Origin: Sphingobacteriales bacterium
GTDB taxonomy: Bacteria; Bacteroidota; Bacteroidia; Chitinophagales; UBA2359
Assembly (NCBI GenBank): GCA_016718845.1
Contig: JADKCK010000054.1
Span: forward strand, 1 to 43,750
Direction: 5' to 3'
DNA length: 43,750 nt
Below the pieces are notes generated by a model, which did no database searches, was not told the origin of the DNA, and saw only the letters and a list, made by a program, of their open reading frames with translations. This document shows positions 41,815 through 43,750 of this stretch, in pieces. Positions within the stretch are counted from its first letter, which is position 1; the number at the start of each line of letters is the position of its first letter. A program made the translations under genes and the position numbers.

Positions 41815-41930
41815 TTTACGGATAATTTATGTACTATAAATTGTGAACGATGAAAGGTTATTAGCTTGATTAAAACCGCCTTAACTAACTGGTAGTTTGG
41901 GTACTTGTACCGAAAGAAATAATTGTGTGG

Positions 41931-41946
41931 GCGATACAAGTATCGC
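41931..41946. repeat. Dispersed palindrome copy (GCGATAC-AA-GTATCGC)
   Basis: A perfect 7-bp inverted repeat followed by tgctagcac, in the gap between the MFS gene and the next minus-strand gene. Compared with the other copies the second base pair is C-G and the outer pair still matches. Confidence 0.7.
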
Positions 41947-42093
41947 TGCTAGCACTGGGGTACTACCTACAGCGCCCAAAGGTAATACTTTTATGTAAAG
42001 GGTAGTATGTTGTTGGTTTTTTTTATTAAGGCAAAGGCTTCGCACTTTTTTCTACCTTCTTTGGGTTGTTAGATTTGGCAATGTGCGTATCGC

Positions 42094-42133
42094 TATCAAA
42101 CAAAAATGCCGATACAAGTATCGGCACTACCAG
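42094..42133. repeat. Dispersed palindrome copy (GCCGATACAAGTATCGGC) with shared flank
   Basis: The sequence tatcaaacaaaaatgcc followed by the 18-base palindrome (42108-42125) and actaccagc matches 21022-21063 over its whole length, including the left flank. The remainder of the 41815-42150 gap shows no gene. Confidence 0.75.
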
Positions 42134-42150
42134 CTTTGTTGCTCGGTTCA

Positions 42151-43750
42151 TCACCTTTCATCAAAAACAGCCCTTACCCCTACCCTACCAATGTGGTTAA
42201 TGCGGTTATCGCCTATTTTGCGTCCGTCGTACATAATATTTAGTTGGGTATTGTTTGACAGTTGCGTATCGAAGGTTAGGTTCCACAAAAAGTTGTTGCC
42301 TGTTTGCAAACCTTCGAGCGGGGTGTGGGACAGGCGAGTTGTTAGCACCTGTGTAGCTTACTATGGCATACGAAAACCGAGCGCTAATGGCTCGTTTGGC
42401 GGCGCTACCGTATCGCAAATCGGTGTTTAGTTGGCTAACAATAGCGGGGTGCTTGGTGGTTTCGAGGGTATCAACACTGTATTTGTATTTGAACGAGGCA
42501 CTAGCTCGCCAATTTTTGTTGGGCATAAAACTTAGGGCTGGCTCGGTGCTAAACTGCCTAATGGCGTAGTTTTGTTGTACAAAAGCAACCGATTGGGCGG
42601 CATTGTTGCCCCAAATGGTGGCTAAATCGGCGGTAAATTTGGTTGATAGGGCTATTTTTAGTTTTCCGCCCCACTCGTTGCGGCGGCGGCAAATCGGCGC
42701 CATTTACTAAAAAGTTTTTGGTGATGCTGTTAAATTGATAAAACGATAGCTCGTATTTGGCATTGTTGCGGTTTACAAATAAGGTGTTGCGCAGGTTGTT
42801 GTTTTGGCTAACAATAATGCTATCGGGGATAGGCACGCCAAAGGGAGCAAAATCTATAAAGCGCGATTGGGCGGCAAAGGTTTCATGGCGCAACTGCCAC
42901 ACCGTTTGCCACGACAACAAATTAACTGCCTTAAGCACGCCTTTTGCATTGGCAAAATAGGCACGCGGCGACAGGTTCAACGACTCGTTGAATTGCACAA
43001 TATTGGTGCTTTGGTAGTTGGGGGTAGGTAAAACGATTTGTATATAGTTGGCAAGCAACAAATCGTTTTGGCTTGCCAGCAAAAACTCGCCTGTTTCTTC
43101 GGTTTGGTTGTTGTTGGCATCTTGCCAAATGTAATTGCCGCGTCCTGCATCTACCTTTTGATAATAAATTTCGGTTATTTGTCGCTGCCCTGTACCAATT
43201 TGGTATTGGGTGCTGGCACGCAATAAACCTTTAAAAGCAGCTAAGTTTTGGGTAATGCCTGCCAAAAAAGGTATTTGTATTGGTTGATACATTATTATTG
43301 CCTAAATTAGGAATAATAAGCAGTGGTGTCCTGTATGTTTAAGTGCCTATAAGTGGCGTTAAATTGCCATTGGTCTTTGGGATTTTTGTTTATTGCCCTC
43401 TAGGTTAATGTTATCGGCAATGGCAGCTACGGCAAAGCGGTTACCTTTGGGCGTATAATCGTAGCGGCGTTGATACCTAAAAGCAGTGCGGTTAGTGGTG
43501 GTATTGGCTCGTTTTCGATAAAAACTCGGATTGATGGTAATAAAAAAGCCGTTGTAGCCAATTCGTTGCTATTGCGTTTGTAGTCGGTTTTGTTCCAATC
43601 CGATTTTACGCCTATGTTCCAGTTTGTTTTTCAGTTTTATGGTTCGGGTAATGGCGTTAGGGCGAAAAATGCCGACCTACGGCTCATGAATCGCTTGCCG
43701 ATGTTAGGTAACTTATTTGGGCGGTGGCATTCCAGTATTTGGTGTGGTAG
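42151..43750 (-). pseudogene. C-terminal part of a large outer-membrane/surface protein, heavily frameshifted, runs off the window
   Basis: Minus-strand fragments in shifting frames form one continuing protein. They are YWNATAQISYLTSAS (about 43720), GFFITINPSFYRKRANTTTNRTAFRYQRRYDYTPKGNRFAVAAIADNINLEGNK (43400-43560), YQPIQIPFLAGITQNLAAFKGLLRASTQYQIGTGQ to FLVNGADLPP (43292-42700), GGKLKIALSTKFTADLATIWG to SARFSYAIVSYTG (42680-42350), and LEGLQTGNNFLWNLTFDTQLSNNTQLNIMYDGRKIGDNRINHIGRVGVRAVFDER (to 42151). Alternating aromatic/polar strands suggest a beta-barrel-like outer-membrane or surface protein; I recognise the ending from large uncharacterised Bacteroidota proteins. At least five frame changes occur within 1.6 kb. 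The N-terminus lies outside the window. Confidence 0.7.

Overview
The window comes from a member of the Bacteroidota. The evidence is the promoter style (TAnnTTTG -7 boxes, few Shine-Dalgarno sequences), type IX secretion (T9SS) C-terminal sorting domains, SprB-type repeats, a DUF4249 lipoprotein, a MraY with the long periplasmic insert usual in this phylum, and many lipobox or signal-peptide genes in a fairly A+T-rich background. An environmental, multicellular-surface-protein type of bacterium (Saprospiria/Chitinophagia-like) is the best guess; the exact order cannot be read from the sequence.

Layout. From 1 to 12339 every gene is on the minus strand: a cut-off secreted protein, an M50/CBS site-2 protease, a CoA-transferase translationally coupled to PEP synthase, an SDR dehydrogenase, and a purine group (CBS-less IMP dehydrogenase guaB, hypoxanthine phosphoribosyltransferase hpt, GMP synthase guaA) interrupted by a secreted PI-PLC-like lipoprotein. 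From 12544 to 26719 every gene is on the plus strand: a CPBP protease, a fossil stretch (decayed duplicate of the mutS-like 5' end plus a frameshifted aspartic protease), the intact membrane MutS-like ATPase, DUF3817, DUF4249, a J-domain membrane protein, a poly-C block, thiolase, a solitary mraY, and a 1244-residue reprolysin-type secreted protease. From 27138 to 43750 everything is again on the minus strand: a broken lipoprotein, a T9SS cargo protein, a fused FtcD, an operon of a small charged secreted protein and a 2459-residue Asp-box/SprB-repeat adhesin-like protein, a frameshifted MFS sugar transporter, and the frameshift-riddled end of a large outer-membrane-type protein running off the window.

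How the genes connect. guaB, guaA and hpt make and salvage guanine nucleotides. PEP synthase, the CoA-transferase and thiolase belong to acyl-CoA/PEP metabolism. FtcD processes formiminoglutamate from histidine. The remaining large genes are surface or secreted T9SS-type proteins.

The most unusual content is intergenic. It is packed with at least five families of short repeats: (i) an 8-bp minisatellite (AYATCNCN) found in four places, abutting the start codons of hpt and the J-domain gene and nearly touching the hpt stop; (ii) a compound satellite at 7.4-8.65 kb in which a constant core alternates with variable numbers of that 8-mer; (iii) a palindrome family centred on ATACAAGTAT whose outer bases co-vary; (iv) palindromic GGGTTGAAACCC arrays at 26.7 kb and 39.4 kb; (v) local 21-, 37- and 45-bp direct repeats. 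I see no CRISPR-Cas, phage, transposase, tRNA or rRNA. The poly-C block (19.1-19.5 kb) and the clustered single-base indels (41.3-43.7 kb) look partly technical and should be treated with caution.
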